Positions 1-7,895 of a stretch of 11,518 bases of DNA are shown in pieces. The DNA is from Micrococcales bacterium (GTDB lineage: Bacteria > Actinomycetota > Actinomycetes > S36-B12 > UBA5976): NCBI GenBank assembly GCA_024640585.1, contig JAHEEQ010000063.1:1-11518 (forward strand), in the 5' to 3' direction. Under the pieces are notes generated by a model, which did not search any database, was not told the origin of the DNA, and was given only the letters and a program-made list of their open reading frames with translations. Every line of letters starts with the position of its first letter. Position 1 is the stretch's first letter. The position numbers and the translations under genes were made by a program.

Positions 1-557
1 TGGCCAGGTGCTGTGTTTGCAAGATTGCGAGTTTCGTTTACGAAATTGCTAACAATTTCCGCTCTATTGACTGCATCACGTACAAGAGCGTTTTTTGCAC
101 CGCTTGTCACAAGAGCTACGGCTTTCACACCTTCACGTTTTGCCGACATAGTTGATGCGCGATGTTCATTGAATGCGTAAGAGCCGAGCAACACACCTTC
201 GGAAATTGCGCCAATAGCGTCAATGTTTTCATCATCAACGATTAAAGCAATTTTCTTCGAGCCAAAAGAATTTCGACCAAGTGAACCCGCAGCTTTACGA
301 AAGGATTCATGTTTTGGATTTTCACCAAGACCTGCCAACAAGATAACGCCAGTTAATCCAGCTGTTGTTCCTGGCAATGTAACTACTTCACCAGTGTTGG
401 CAGAAAATTTCAGTGATTTTGCTGCAGAATAAATTTTCTTAGATTGTGCAGCCGAAAGTCTTCCGGCATAAATTTCGAAATCCGCTTTAGTTTTGATGGC
501 AAATAAAGCCGTGATTTCCGCGGTTGGCAAGTTTGAGGTCAATGAGATTTCAGTCAT
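1..557 (-). CDS. pepA: Leucyl aminopeptidase (M17), N-terminal part, cut by window edge
   Basis: The minus strand is open from position 557 to the window edge and gives 185 residues of a protein normally about 500 long. It reads as the N-terminal M17 domain plus the linker into the catalytic domain. The segment NETRNLANTAPG (residues 174-185) matches the conserved R-[DN]-L-x-N-[TS]-P-x-[NG] stretch at the start of the peptidase domain. GVILLAGLGEN (70-80) is the usual glycine-rich strand of the N-domain. The metal-binding and catalytic motifs lie beyond the window, so activity cannot be judged. PepA is a cytosolic two-metal aminopeptidase used in peptide turnover. The start is uncertain: ATG at 557 is used here, but an in-frame ATG at 569 adds MIRL, and neither has a clear Shine-Dalgarno sequence. 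It is divergent from gcvT with about 80 bp between them. Confidence 0.93.
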   Translation of the reverse strand, partial: MTEISLTSNLPTAEITALFAIKTKADFEIYAGRLSAAQSKKIYSAAKSLKFSANTGEVVTLPGTTAGLTGVILLAGLGENPKHESFRKAAGSLGRNSFGSKKIALIVDDENIDAIGAISEGVLLGSYAFNEHRASTMSAKREGVKAVALVTSGAKNALVRDAVNRAEIVSNFVNETRNLANTAPG

Positions 558-573
558 GAGCCGAATCATGCCG

Positions 574-587
574 TCAATTCGAATTGA
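574..587. repeat. Perfect 14-bp palindrome between pepA and gcvT
   Basis: TCAATTCGAATTGA is a perfect dyad (7-bp arms, no spacer) in the divergent intergenic region, just upstream of both possible pepA starts and about 50 bp upstream of gcvT. The size and position suit a homodimeric regulator site. A 14-bp palindrome is also expected about once by chance in 11.5 kb of AT-rich sequence, so this is only a candidate operator. Confidence 0.35.
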
Positions 588-626
588 TGAGTGGCAGGGG
601 AGGGGCTTTAGTCTTAACGGGTTTAG

Positions 627-632
627 TAACTT
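627..632 (+). promoter_or_regulatory. -10 box of a leaderless gcvT promoter
   Basis: TAACTT fits the actinobacterial -10 pattern TANNNT. It ends exactly six bases before the gcvT ATG, so the A of the start codon would be the transcription start. The AAGGGG at 633-638 touches the ATG and leaves no room for Shine-Dalgarno spacing, which supports leaderless initiation. No convincing -35 box is seen at the usual distance. Confidence 0.55.
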
Positions 633-638
633 AAGGGG

Positions 639-1718
639 ATGAACCCGAACCTCAAGCACACCCCGCTATACGACTGGCACACTTCGCAAGGAGCAAAAAC
701 TGCAGATTTTGGTGGCTGGGATATGCCCATCGAATACAGCGGTGTTGTGCTTGAACACGAAGCGGTTCGAACGTCGGTTGGCATTTTCGATGTTAGCCAC
801 ATGGGAAAATTAGAAATCAGTGGCGACAATTCGGTCTCCTGGCTAAATACACTTTTGACCAACGATCTTGAATTGCTCGCAGATGGGAAAGCTCAGTATT
901 CAATGCTGTTAAACGGCTTTGGTGGAGTTATCGATGACCTTATTGTTTATCGCTTCAATAAAGATCTAGTTTGGATTGTTCCAAACGCTTCTAATGCAAC
1001 TGATGTCTATAGTGTTCTAGAAACTTTTAAGCCTGCAGAAATTGTGATGCGAAACCATCACGATGACCTTGGAATTATTGCGGTGCAGGGGCCAAAATCT
1101 GTTGAAGTTGTAAAAAAACTTGGATTACCTGAGGTCTCCCAATACATGAGTGCAGTTCAAACGCAGCTCAAAGGAGAACAGGTCGTGTTTTGCCGAAGCG
1201 GTTACACCGGTGAAATTGGTTTTGAAATCATTGCTCCTAATGGAATTTTGCAATCAATATGGGACGACTTAATTTCATTTGGAGCAGTTCCAATTGGTTT
1301 GGCGGCTCGGGATACTTTGCGTCTTGAAATGGGTTACGCACTTCACGGTCATGAAATAACACCGGACATCAATCCAATCGAAGCAGGGTTGAGTTGGGCA
1401 GTTGCATTCGATAAACCGAAATTTCAAGGCCGCGAAAATGTTTTAGCCGTAAAGGCTGCAGGTGCAAATCGCAAGCGGGTTGCATTGAGTGCGCTCGAAC
1501 GTGGCATTCCAAGAGCAGATATGAATGTCTTGATAGGCGAAGAGGTTGTCGGACATACAACAAGCGGCACATTTTCACCGACTTTGAAAAACGGCATTGC
1601 ATTGGCATTGGTCGATTCGAAAATCAAAATTGGTGATCAACTAGAGCTTGATGTGCGCGGAAGGCGTTTGAAAGTTGAAGTAGTTAAGTTGCCATTTGTG
1701 GCTTCAAAAACTAATTAA
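639..1718 (+). CDS. gcvT: Aminomethyltransferase, glycine cleavage system T protein
   Basis: This 359-residue protein has the usual GcvT length and motifs. It starts LKHTPLYDWH (5-14). FGGWDMPIEY (24-33) belongs to the folate-binding fold. GGVIDDLIVY (95-104) holds the paired aspartates that include the catalytic one. GYTGEIGFEI (188-197) and GLAARDTLRLEMGY (220-233) are also present. GcvT moves the aminomethyl unit from lipoyl-H protein to tetrahydrofolate, releasing ammonia and methylene-THF. The intact catalytic motif argues against a YgfZ-type homologue. The ATG at 639 is fixed by an in-frame stop at 627-629 and by the N-terminal match to the family. gcvH and gcvP are not in the window, so here gcvT stands apart from the rest of the system. 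Its stop overlaps the convergent GGDEF/EAL gene by 4 bp. Confidence 0.96.
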   Translation: MNPNLKHTPLYDWHTSQGAKTADFGGWDMPIEYSGVVLEHEAVRTSVGIFDVSHMGKLEISGDNSVSWLNTLLTNDLELLADGKAQYSMLLNGFGGVIDDLIVYRFNKDLVWIVPNASNATDVYSVLETFKPAEIVMRNHHDDLGIIAVQGPKSVEVVKKLGLPEVSQYMSAVQTQLKGEQVVFCRSGYTGEIGFEIIAPNGILQSIWDDLISFGAVPIGLAARDTLRLEMGYALHGHEITPDINPIEAGLSWAVAFDKPKFQGRENVLAVKAAGANRKRVALSALERGIPRADMNVLIGEEVVGHTTSGTFSPTLKNGIALALVDSKIKIGDQLELDVRGRRLKVEVVKLPFVASKTN

Positions 1719-3724
1719 TTAGAACTTAAACGAGAGCCAATAAATTTAGCTAGTCGCCCAGGTTCAGGTTCACCAAACCAGTAGCCCTGACCGTGTTGAA
1801 CACCTAGTGAGCGCAAAGTTTTTCTTTGGGCATCTGACTCAATACCTTCGACAACAAGCATCATGTTCAATGCATTTGTAAGTTGAACCAGTGCCTTGAC
1901 GATTGCCTGCTTTGCGTCGCTATCAGCTAATTCTTTGGTGAACGTTCGGTCAAGTTTGACGATGTCTACTGGTAATTGGTTCAGCAATCCAAGTGAAGAA
2001 TATCCAGTACCAAAATCATCCAGTGCCACTTTGCAGCCAAGTTCGCGAACTCGCTTGAGTGGCTGATTGACAATTGCTGGGTCAATCACGGTGTGCTCCG
2101 TAACTTCAATAATCAATCTTTCAGGAGACAAAGCAGTCTCTGCCAATATGTCTCGTAGATCTTCCACAAAACGAACATCACGCAGTTGGCTAGCAGAAAC
2201 GTTTACCGAAACGCTTCGATCGTCCGTTAGAGCTCCTGCTGCACATGCTTCTTTAATGACCCATCGCCCTAAATCGACAATCAAACCAGTGTCTTCTGCA
2301 ATTGCCATAAAGTCTTTGGGCATCAGCAAAACATCTTCGCCGCGTCGCCATCTAACTAGCGCTTCGAGAGTGTGAACTTGGCCATTCTTCAGATTCACAA
2401 TTGGTTGCCAATGAAGAAGAAGTTCGTTGTTTGTAATCGCTTTGCGCAATGCGTTTTCGGTATCCAATCGTTTGCTAAACGAGTCACCCAACTCTTCATA
2501 ATGTTTCACATTCGAATTACTTTGCGCCTTTGCGCGATACATTGCAATGTCTGCATTTCGCAAAAGTTGATTTGCGTTTGAGTCTGAATTTGAGGTGGAA
2601 ATGCCGATACTCACACCAATATGAATTTCTTTACCCTCTACCAAAAATGGTTTAGACAATGCGCGGGTAAGTCTCTCTGCAATTCTGAGACCTGCTTCAC
2701 GGTCTTCTACTTGGGTAGACACTACGACAAACTCATCTCCACCAAATCGGGAAACAAAATCACCTTCACCAACCGCCTTTGCGATTCGACCAGAGGCTTC
2801 TGCGAGTATTTCGTCGCCAGTTACGTGACCAAGTGAATCATTGACCAATTTAAAGCGATCTAAGTCGCAGAAGAAAACAACTACGGTTGAATTACTTGCA
2901 AGCAGCTCAGTGATTTTCTCTTTTAAAGAAGTTCTGTTTGGTAAATTAGTCAGGGCATCGTGTTTTGCCTGGTGGGAAAGTTGGTCGGTGGCATGTTGCA
3001 ATGCAGCGCGTGCACTTTCTACATTTGCTCGTTCTGAAGAAATAATTGATCGAGATTTCTGGTATGCCTGTGCCACGCTGATTGAGATCCAAGTGAGCAA
3101 CCAAACTGATAGAGCTAAACACATGAATAGCAAAATCGCTTGATTTCGTTCATTCGTTGCACGAACTTCTGCAAGCGTTCGCACTTTAGTCACAGCGCGA
3201 GATTGATACTCTGCTAGCCAGTTTCTTGATTCGCGCAAAACCACTGCACGAGCAGATTGGCTTAGAGGTGTGTAGGTAAATTTCTCTTTTAAAGTGCCTG
3301 TGAGAATTGCAAAGGCATCACGAAATTCAGCTGTTACAACATCTGCAGCAATTTCATCTTTTGCCGCGAACTTTTCGATTTGGAAACTAATGTTTGAAGC
3401 AAGACCGTTTGTAGTGGTAGCAACTTCTTGCCCATAGTACATATCATCGTATAACTCGATAAATTGCTGTGTGTTACGTTGGGTTGAAAGAATTGATGAA
3501 GCGGTTTCTTCCACGCTTACTAAGTATTGCGTTTCTCGATCTCGAGCATCTGCGTTTTTAAATGCACTAACGCCAAGGGCTGCAAGGAGAGTCACAAGCA
3601 CGACGGCTGTGGCCGCATGTGAAGTACGTAAACCAATTCGAATGGATTCGATGGAATTGGATTCCTCGGCTGGTTTCACCTCGTTAGTCACAGGGTCACT
3701 ATTGCGTACTTTCAGCGGTTGCAA
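1715..3724 (-). CDS. Membrane-bound GGDEF/EAL cyclic-di-GMP enzyme
   Basis: The 669 residues contain a cytosolic N-tail, a membrane helix (about 37-54), an extracytoplasmic stretch (about 55-194), a second helix (about 196-217), a short helical linker, a GGDEF domain (about 255-410) and an EAL domain (about 425-665). The cyclase site is intact: CDLDRFK with D287, N295, and GGDEF at 328-332. The inhibitory RxxD site is not: the position of its Arg is G319, though D322 remains. The phosphodiesterase residues all appear present: E454 in EALVRW, N508, E540, D569-D570 in DDFGTGYSSL, K590, E626 and Q646. It may therefore make, degrade or do both to c-di-GMP; the direction cannot be read from sequence. 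The chosen start is TTG, with AGGT eight bases upstream. GTG codons at 3691 and 3679 are alternatives. The start overlaps the ECF S-subunit gene by 26 nt, suggesting co-transcription and coupling. The extracytoplasmic region matches no sensor domain I can name. Confidence 0.95.
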   Translation of the reverse strand: MQPLKVRNSDPVTNEVKPAEESNSIESIRIGLRTSHAATAVVLVTLLAALGVSAFKNADARDRETQYLVSVEETASSILSTQRNTQQFIELYDDMYYGQEVATTTNGLASNISFQIEKFAAKDEIAADVVTAEFRDAFAILTGTLKEKFTYTPLSQSARAVVLRESRNWLAEYQSRAVTKVRTLAEVRATNERNQAILLFMCLALSVWLLTWISISVAQAYQKSRSIISSERANVESARAALQHATDQLSHQAKHDALTNLPNRTSLKEKITELLASNSTVVVFFCDLDRFKLVNDSLGHVTGDEILAEASGRIAKAVGEGDFVSRFGGDEFVVVSTQVEDREAGLRIAERLTRALSKPFLVEGKEIHIGVSIGISTSNSDSNANQLLRNADIAMYRAKAQSNSNVKHYEELGDSFSKRLDTENALRKAITNNELLLHWQPIVNLKNGQVHTLEALVRWRRGEDVLLMPKDFMAIAEDTGLIVDLGRWVIKEACAAGALTDDRSVSVNVSASQLRDVRFVEDLRDILAETALSPERLIIEVTEHTVIDPAIVNQPLKRVRELGCKVALDDFGTGYSSLGLLNQLPVDIVKLDRTFTKELADSDAKQAIVKALVQLTNALNMMLVVEGIESDAQRKTLRSLGVQHGQGYWFGEPEPGRLAKFIGSRLSSN

Positions 3725-4472
3725 TATGGCGAACCTGCACCTCGCGTGTAAATCTACGGATTACTTTTAGAAGTTGCGTTGCGCTAATTGCTACTAAGAA
3801 AGCAGTCAACAGACTTCTAGGGATGTCAAAGCCAGCACTCGAAATCAAAGAAAAGTGCACCCAAGCCGAAATTCTTTCCATTGGGTTTTGCGCTTGATCA
3901 AAACCCAAACCTGATTGAAGGCCAATGGTGTTTGGCCAGAACCAGAGATTTAGAAACCAACCTAAAAAGAAACCTGCGATACCTGCATAAACAGTTAGCA
4001 TCCAAACTTCGATTTTCCCGCGAAAGGATGGTAGTAGTCCAGCGCCTGCGCCAACTAGGGCTGCTAAAAGCATTTGGTAGGGAAGCCACGGACCAATTGC
4101 TCCAGTTACAAATCCACTTGTAAGCATTGCAGTAACTCCAAGTACAAAGCCGATGTGTGCACCAAGTGCGCGGCCAGCAATAATGAAAACTGCCCACATA
4201 GGTTCGATTCCAGCAACTCCTGCGCCTAACGGGCGCACGGCGACTGCTAACGCGGTGAGAATGCCGACCAAAGCCAACGTGCGAGTGTTTAACTGCTGGC
4301 TGAGTAAATCGCTAGCGATTAATGCCAATGCAATCGGTAACAAAATTAGCGAAAGTGTGGGTCCAGAATATTCTTGCCAGATTGCGATTGACGCCGAACT
4401 TGCGAAAAGTGGCCAGCCAAGTGCGCATCCACCGGCAATAAATGCCACACCGAGAAGGAAGTTAGAGCGCAT
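3699..4472 (-). CDS. ECF transporter substrate-binding (S) subunit, probably for cobalamin or a corrinoid
   Basis: This 257-residue, very hydrophobic protein has about six to eight membrane helices. Its most recognisable stretch is RPLGAGVAGIEPMWAVF (80-96), followed by AGRALGAHIGFVLGVTAML (99-117) and a GPWLPYQML segment (127-135). These resemble the S subunits encoded beside EcfT and fused ATPases in Actinobacteria. S subunits bind the vitamin in the membrane and topple to release it inside with the T and A subunits. Cobalamin or a precursor as substrate is inferred from the B12 riboswitch at the head of the operon; sequence alone does not show it. A link to the CbrT group is possible but not demonstrated. 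The ATG overlaps the ATPase stop by one base (TAATG), and AAGGA lies about nine bases upstream. Its end overlaps the GGDEF/EAL start. Confidence 0.85.
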   Translation of the reverse strand: MRSNFLLGVAFIAGGCALGWPLFASSASIAIWQEYSGPTLSLILLPIALALIASDLLSQQLNTRTLALVGILTALAVAVRPLGAGVAGIEPMWAVFIIAGRALGAHIGFVLGVTAMLTSGFVTGAIGPWLPYQMLLAALVGAGAGLLPSFRGKIEVWMLTVYAGIAGFFLGWFLNLWFWPNTIGLQSGLGFDQAQNPMERISAWVHFSLISSAGFDIPRSLLTAFLVAISATQLLKVIRRFTREVQVRHIATAESTQ

Positions 4473-6079
4473 TATTGATTTCCTTCGACGGCACGTCGCA
4501 CATCGTTAACTGAAAGCCATCCATCAGGTGCAAGTGCGCGAGCGGTGATGGGAGAAAATGAGTTTGAGTTTGTAAGTATTTCGGAAGTGGCACCGCTTGC
4601 AACAATCTGTCCATCGCTCAAAACAACAACTTGATTGGCAATCTCCGCTACAAGCTCAACATCGTGAGTTGCTAGAACAACAGTTTGACCAGTTTCCACA
4701 CATTTATTAAGCAAATTAACTAATTCAGATTTTCCATTTGCGTCTAGACCTCGAGTTGGTTCATCAAGCAAGAGGACTTTGGGATTTGCCGCTAAGGAAA
4801 TTGCTAGCGCAAGTCCAAGACGCTGACCTTCGGAAAGATCTCGAGGATGTTGATTGTCTTCAACGTTTGGCGAAATTAGTGCTAATAAAGATCGAGTTGT
4901 TCCATGGGTGATATTTCGCAACTTGTCTGACAGTTTGCATTCGTCAGCAACTCGGTCACACAGAAATAAGTCACTCGGATTTTGGGGGATGATGCTTACA
5001 TTTTGAAGCAATTCTTTTCCGATAAGTTTGACTGGATTTAGTCCAACAATTTCAACAACTCCACTTTCTGGGGTGTTGTCACCCATCAGAGTATGCAAGA
5101 GCGTTGTTTTGCCAGAACCATTTCTTCCCATTAAAGCAGTAATCGTTGATGGAAAACACTTCAAAGTTAAATCGTGCAAGATTTCTATATTATCTTTTCG
5201 TACACTTATCGAATCCGCGCATACAGTAGCTAAAGACGATGAGTTGTGGACGAGCCGAAGAGGTGGTGTTTTACCAGAAAGCATTTGGCGAAGTGGCTCA
5301 ATGGATTTGCGTAACTCTCGAACTGTAAGTGGGGATTGCTCAAGACCTGCGAGCTGTGCGAGTTGGGTAATGGCTGGTTTATGTTGTAGATGGAACACGC
5401 TTTCCGCTGGAGAAAAAGTTTGAGGAGCTTGATCATGATTTAACACAAGCACTAAATCAGCGTGCTGAAGAATTCTTTCGATTCTGTGTTCCGAAATCAA
5501 AACTGTGATACCAAGATCTTGAACTAATCTGTGCAAAGTTCCCAAAATTTCGTCAGCGGCAACGGGGTCTAGCGCGCTTGTTGGCTCGTCAAGTAGCAAA
5601 ACTTTTGGCTCTAAGGTTAGTGCAGATGCAATTGCGACTCGTTGCTTTTCGCCGCCGCTTAAAGTTGAAAGTTGTCGATTTCGCAGATTATGCAATCCTA
5701 GTAAATCAATAACTTCTTCGAGGCGCTGTCGCATCGATGTAGCATCGAATCCGTGTGTCTCCATTCCGAAAACAATTTCATCCTCCACGTTTTGTGCAAC
5801 AAAAGTGTCGTCTGGATTTTGGCTAACCGTGGCAACTAGTCGAGACCATTCCTGAACATTTGTCTCATGTGAGTTGACGCCATTGATGGAAATTTCTCCT
5901 GTCAAAGCTCCACCTGTGAAATGTGGCACAAGACCATTGATAATTCCAAGCAGCGTGCTTTTGCCACATCCAGTCGGACCTACAATCAATACGAGCTGAC
6001 CTTCAGTGATCTGCAAACTAAGGTTTCGATGAACTTTTCGATCATCGTATTCAAAAGAAATATTTTGGAGTTGAATCAT
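4472..6079 (-). CDS. ECF transporter ATPase, two ABC domains in one chain
   Basis: The 535-residue protein carries two complete ABC ATPase halves, equivalent to a fused EcfA-EcfA' pair. Half 1 has Walker A GPTGCGKST (34-42), Q-loop Q87, signature LSGGE (140-144), Walker B LLLDEP (161-166) and switch H198. Half 2 has Walker A GRNGSGKTT (318-326), Q366, a variant signature LSEGQ (415-419), Walker B LLLDEP (436-441) and H472. Both sites keep the catalytic Glu (E165, E440). It powers vitamin import through EcfT and the S subunit from the cytosolic face. The ATG at 6079 is chosen because it forms an ATGA overlap with the ecfT stop and gives the standard start MIQLQNISFEYD. A further 18 codons upstream to a TTG would lie inside ecfT. 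No Shine-Dalgarno is seen, so translation is probably coupled to ecfT. Confidence 0.95.
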   Translation of the reverse strand: MIQLQNISFEYDDRKVHRNLSLQITEGQLVLIVGPTGCGKSTLLGIINGLVPHFTGGALTGEISINGVNSHETNVQEWSRLVATVSQNPDDTFVAQNVEDEIVFGMETHGFDATSMRQRLEEVIDLLGLHNLRNRQLSTLSGGEKQRVAIASALTLEPKVLLLDEPTSALDPVAADEILGTLHRLVQDLGITVLISEHRIERILQHADLVLVLNHDQAPQTFSPAESVFHLQHKPAITQLAQLAGLEQSPLTVRELRKSIEPLRQMLSGKTPPLRLVHNSSSLATVCADSISVRKDNIEILHDLTLKCFPSTITALMGRNGSGKTTLLHTLMGDNTPESGVVEIVGLNPVKLIGKELLQNVSIIPQNPSDLFLCDRVADECKLSDKLRNITHGTTRSLLALISPNVEDNQHPRDLSEGQRLGLALAISLAANPKVLLLDEPTRGLDANGKSELVNLLNKCVETGQTVVLATHDVELVAEIANQVVVLSDGQIVASGATSEILTNSNSFSPITARALAPDGWLSVNDVRRAVEGNQ

Positions 6080-7089
6080 GCTGTTGCCAATGCTGTTTTT
6101 CGAAAATTCAGAACGTAATATGCAAATATGCAAATAGCCAGAGCAGTAATTGATTCCGTGGCCTGAGAAGAAGCTAGCGAACCAATTAACAATAAAATTG
6201 AAAACGCAATCACTATAAAGTCCACAAAATTCCAGGTTTCAGTACGAAATCTGGTACGAGTTGCAACTTTTCCAGCCATTTGAATTCCGAACATTATTAA
6301 AAGACCGCTAATTGCGAAACCCGTAAAATCTAGAAAATTTGGAGTTGACACGAGAAGTTTCACTAGGCTGAATGTAAAAATGGTCAAACCGGCATAAATT
6401 GGTTTGCGCCAGTTTTGATTTGCTGTTGCACTTGCGTAACCACGAACTGAGAGGGCTGCGGCAAGGCGCACACTTCGTTCAAGTGCTGATTCGCTAACAC
6501 TTATTAGATTATGTGAAATCGTTTTGATTCTGCCAAATTCCTGACCGCGCCATCGGCTTGCTTGTTTTATTCTTTGTACATCTTCAAATAAATGCGGCAG
6601 AAAAGTGAATGCAATGATTATGACCATACCCATTTCATGAAAGGCAATTGGCAATTGCTGTATAACTCGACTTGTGGTGGTCAGACTAACTGCGGTTGCG
6701 ATTACGACAATCAATCCGGCAAGGCGGATACTGTCATTTAAAGAGGCGGTAACACTTTCCATGGTGACCACGCCTCCAATTCTTAATCCAGTAATCCAAT
6801 CCGGAAGCTGAACGCTCGGCAGTCTGATCAAGACATTGCTACCGACTGGGACTCCGAGCAAGATTTGCAAGATAATGCGACTTACAAGAATGAAAAAAGC
6901 AATCCGAACCATAACTAGGAAAGTTTTCCAGTTTCGCAAATCTGTAACGAGATTTTTTGCAGTCCATACGGAAAAAGCAATAGTAAGTAAAACAATCAAG
7001 AGATTTGATTGAATTGAAATTGAAATGGCAGCACACATTGCCCAAATCCACCAAGTGGTGGCATGAAAAAAGTTTATGTGTGCTGCCAT
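6076..7089 (-). CDS. ecfT: ECF transporter transmembrane coupling subunit (EcfT)
   Basis: This is a 337-residue polytopic membrane protein of the EcfT/CbiQ family. The N-terminus HATTWWIWAMCAA (9-21) resembles actinobacterial EcfT proteins. The long cytosolic coupling helices contain the two Arg-Gly motifs that contact the ATPases: ASRWRG (177-182) and ALSVRG (212-217). Hydrophobic segments lie at about 13-45, 56-80, 121-138, 150-166, 233-249, 255-275 and 288-328. It joins the ATPase pair to the S subunit. The ATG at 7089 lies four bases after the stop of the upstream gene; a TTG start 18 codons earlier would overlap that gene and adds a Lys/Thr-rich stretch foreign to the family. The stop forms an ATGA overlap with the ATPase start. 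CbiQ-type cobalt transport is less likely, because no cbiM- or cbiN-like gene is present. Confidence 0.93.
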   Translation of the reverse strand: MAAHINFFHATTWWIWAMCAAISISIQSNLLIVLLTIAFSVWTAKNLVTDLRNWKTFLVMVRIAFFILVSRIILQILLGVPVGSNVLIRLPSVQLPDWITGLRIGGVVTMESVTASLNDSIRLAGLIVVIATAVSLTTTSRVIQQLPIAFHEMGMVIIIAFTFLPHLFEDVQRIKQASRWRGQEFGRIKTISHNLISVSESALERSVRLAAALSVRGYASATANQNWRKPIYAGLTIFTFSLVKLLVSTPNFLDFTGFAISGLLIMFGIQMAGKVATRTRFRTETWNFVDFIVIAFSILLLIGSLASSQATESITALAICIFAYYVLNFRKTALATA

Positions 7090-7093
7090 GACT

Positions 7094-7777
7094 TTATTTT
7101 GAATCTTCGTCTTCGTTTTTGTCTTTGAGTTTATTTTTAACAATCACCAATAAGCCGCCAAGCGCAAGTAGTGCTGCTGCAAGGTTCAGATACTTCTTCG
7201 AGTCGTCTGAAGTAGATCCAAGAGTTTCATCTCCGTCTGAATCAGCTTCGAGAGATTCGGAAGTTGTAACCGCAAGTTCTACCTCTTCACCACATCCGAC
7301 TGACGGCAGGTTATTCACTGCGCAAACCATTCCGCCTTCTTCACGTGTATCAAAAGCTGAGCTGAGCAAAAGGGATGATGGATCGCCAGAGTTCACTTCA
7401 ACGCATGAAGTTTGGGTTTCGGTGATTGAACTTACGTCTGCTTCATTTGAATAGTCACTTGCATCGCCGAAATCCACCACTAAAGCTATGCGGGCAATTC
7501 CTGCTTTGGCCGGTACGTCGGCACAAATATTTTCGAAGGTTTCTTCAGTTCTTGGTGCGTAGTCATCCGAGATTTCGGTTCCTGCAGTGATGTAGCGCCA
7601 ACCTTGAACTTGACCATCCTCTGCTTTTACATCAGCAGCACCGGTCATGGCCATTTCCCAAGTGCCATTATTAAGTTGCCAGTAACTCCAGTAGCGCCAG
7701 GCGCTTTCGGCTTCGGCGGAACTGATTGGGATAAGTGCAATGAATATTGCGATAATAAATGAAAAATACTTCTTCAT
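7094..7777 (-). CDS. Secreted, membrane-anchored SCO2322-like protein of the B12 ECF operon
   Basis: The product has 227 residues. Residues 1-23 form a signal peptide (KK, hydrophobic core, AEA cleavage site). The exported domain begins AWRYWSYWQLNNGTW (26-40), followed by VQGWRYITAG (57-66), PR..ETFENICA (75-86) and RIALVVDFGDAS (96-107). This pattern agrees with my memory of actinobacterial proteins named SCO2322 family, which sit next to ECF transporter genes; their function is not established. Four cysteines (85, 125, 152, 162) could form two disulfides. An acidic Ser/Asp/Glu-rich linker (about 172-193) leads to a C-terminal membrane helix (196-214) and a charged tail, so the domain would be displayed outside the cell. 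The ATG at 7777 follows AAAGG six bases upstream; an in-frame TTG at 7939 lies inside the riboswitch and is rejected. It is the first gene behind the riboswitch. A role in binding the corrinoid for the S subunit is inference. Confidence 0.85.
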   Translation of the reverse strand: MKKYFSFIIAIFIALIPISSAEAESAWRYWSYWQLNNGTWEMAMTGAADVKAEDGQVQGWRYITAGTEISDDYAPRTEETFENICADVPAKAGIARIALVVDFGDASDYSNEADVSSITETQTSCVEVNSGDPSSLLLSSAFDTREEGGMVCAVNNLPSVGCGEEVELAVTTSESLEADSDGDETLGSTSDDSKKYLNLAAALLALGGLLVIVKNKLKDKNEDEDSK

Positions 7778-7810
7778 GTTGACCTTTGTTAATGTGCCAA
7801 CGACTGCGTC

Positions 7811-7853
7811 AAAAGAAAAACCCTCTGCATTCCAAGTTGGGATGTACAGAGGG
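7811..7853 (-). terminator. Intrinsic terminator, expression platform of the cobalamin riboswitch
   Basis: On the minus strand CCCTCTG pairs perfectly with CAGAGGG (7847-7853 with 7821-7827). Inner pairs CATCC/GGAATG continue the stem with one bulged base around a CAACTT loop. The U-tract TTTTTCTTTT (7820-7811) follows directly. It lies between the aptamer and the first structural gene, so it works as a conditional terminator: off-state when cobalamin is bound. Confidence 0.9.
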
Positions 7854-7895
7854 CAACTGATGCCACCTTGCGTAGACCACGACGATTGGGTGTTT

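Noticed and set aside
4153..4509. 118-codon plus-strand open frame across the S-subunit start
   Set aside because: It is a mirror of a hydrophobic membrane gene and has no separate coding signal.
5028..5423. 131-codon plus-strand open frame inside the ECF ATPase gene
   Set aside because: It lies antisense to conserved ABC motifs, with low-complexity composition and no family likeness.
3699..7143. Cobalt or nickel transporter (CbiMNQO-like) instead of a vitamin ECF system
   Set aside because: No CbiM or CbiN homologue is present, the ATPase is a fused pair, and the membrane S subunit is of the vitamin type.
7119..7454. Ser-rich 111-codon plus-strand open frame opposite the SCO2322-like gene
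   Set aside because: Its Ser runs are the antisense reading of the acidic Asp/Glu/Ser linker.
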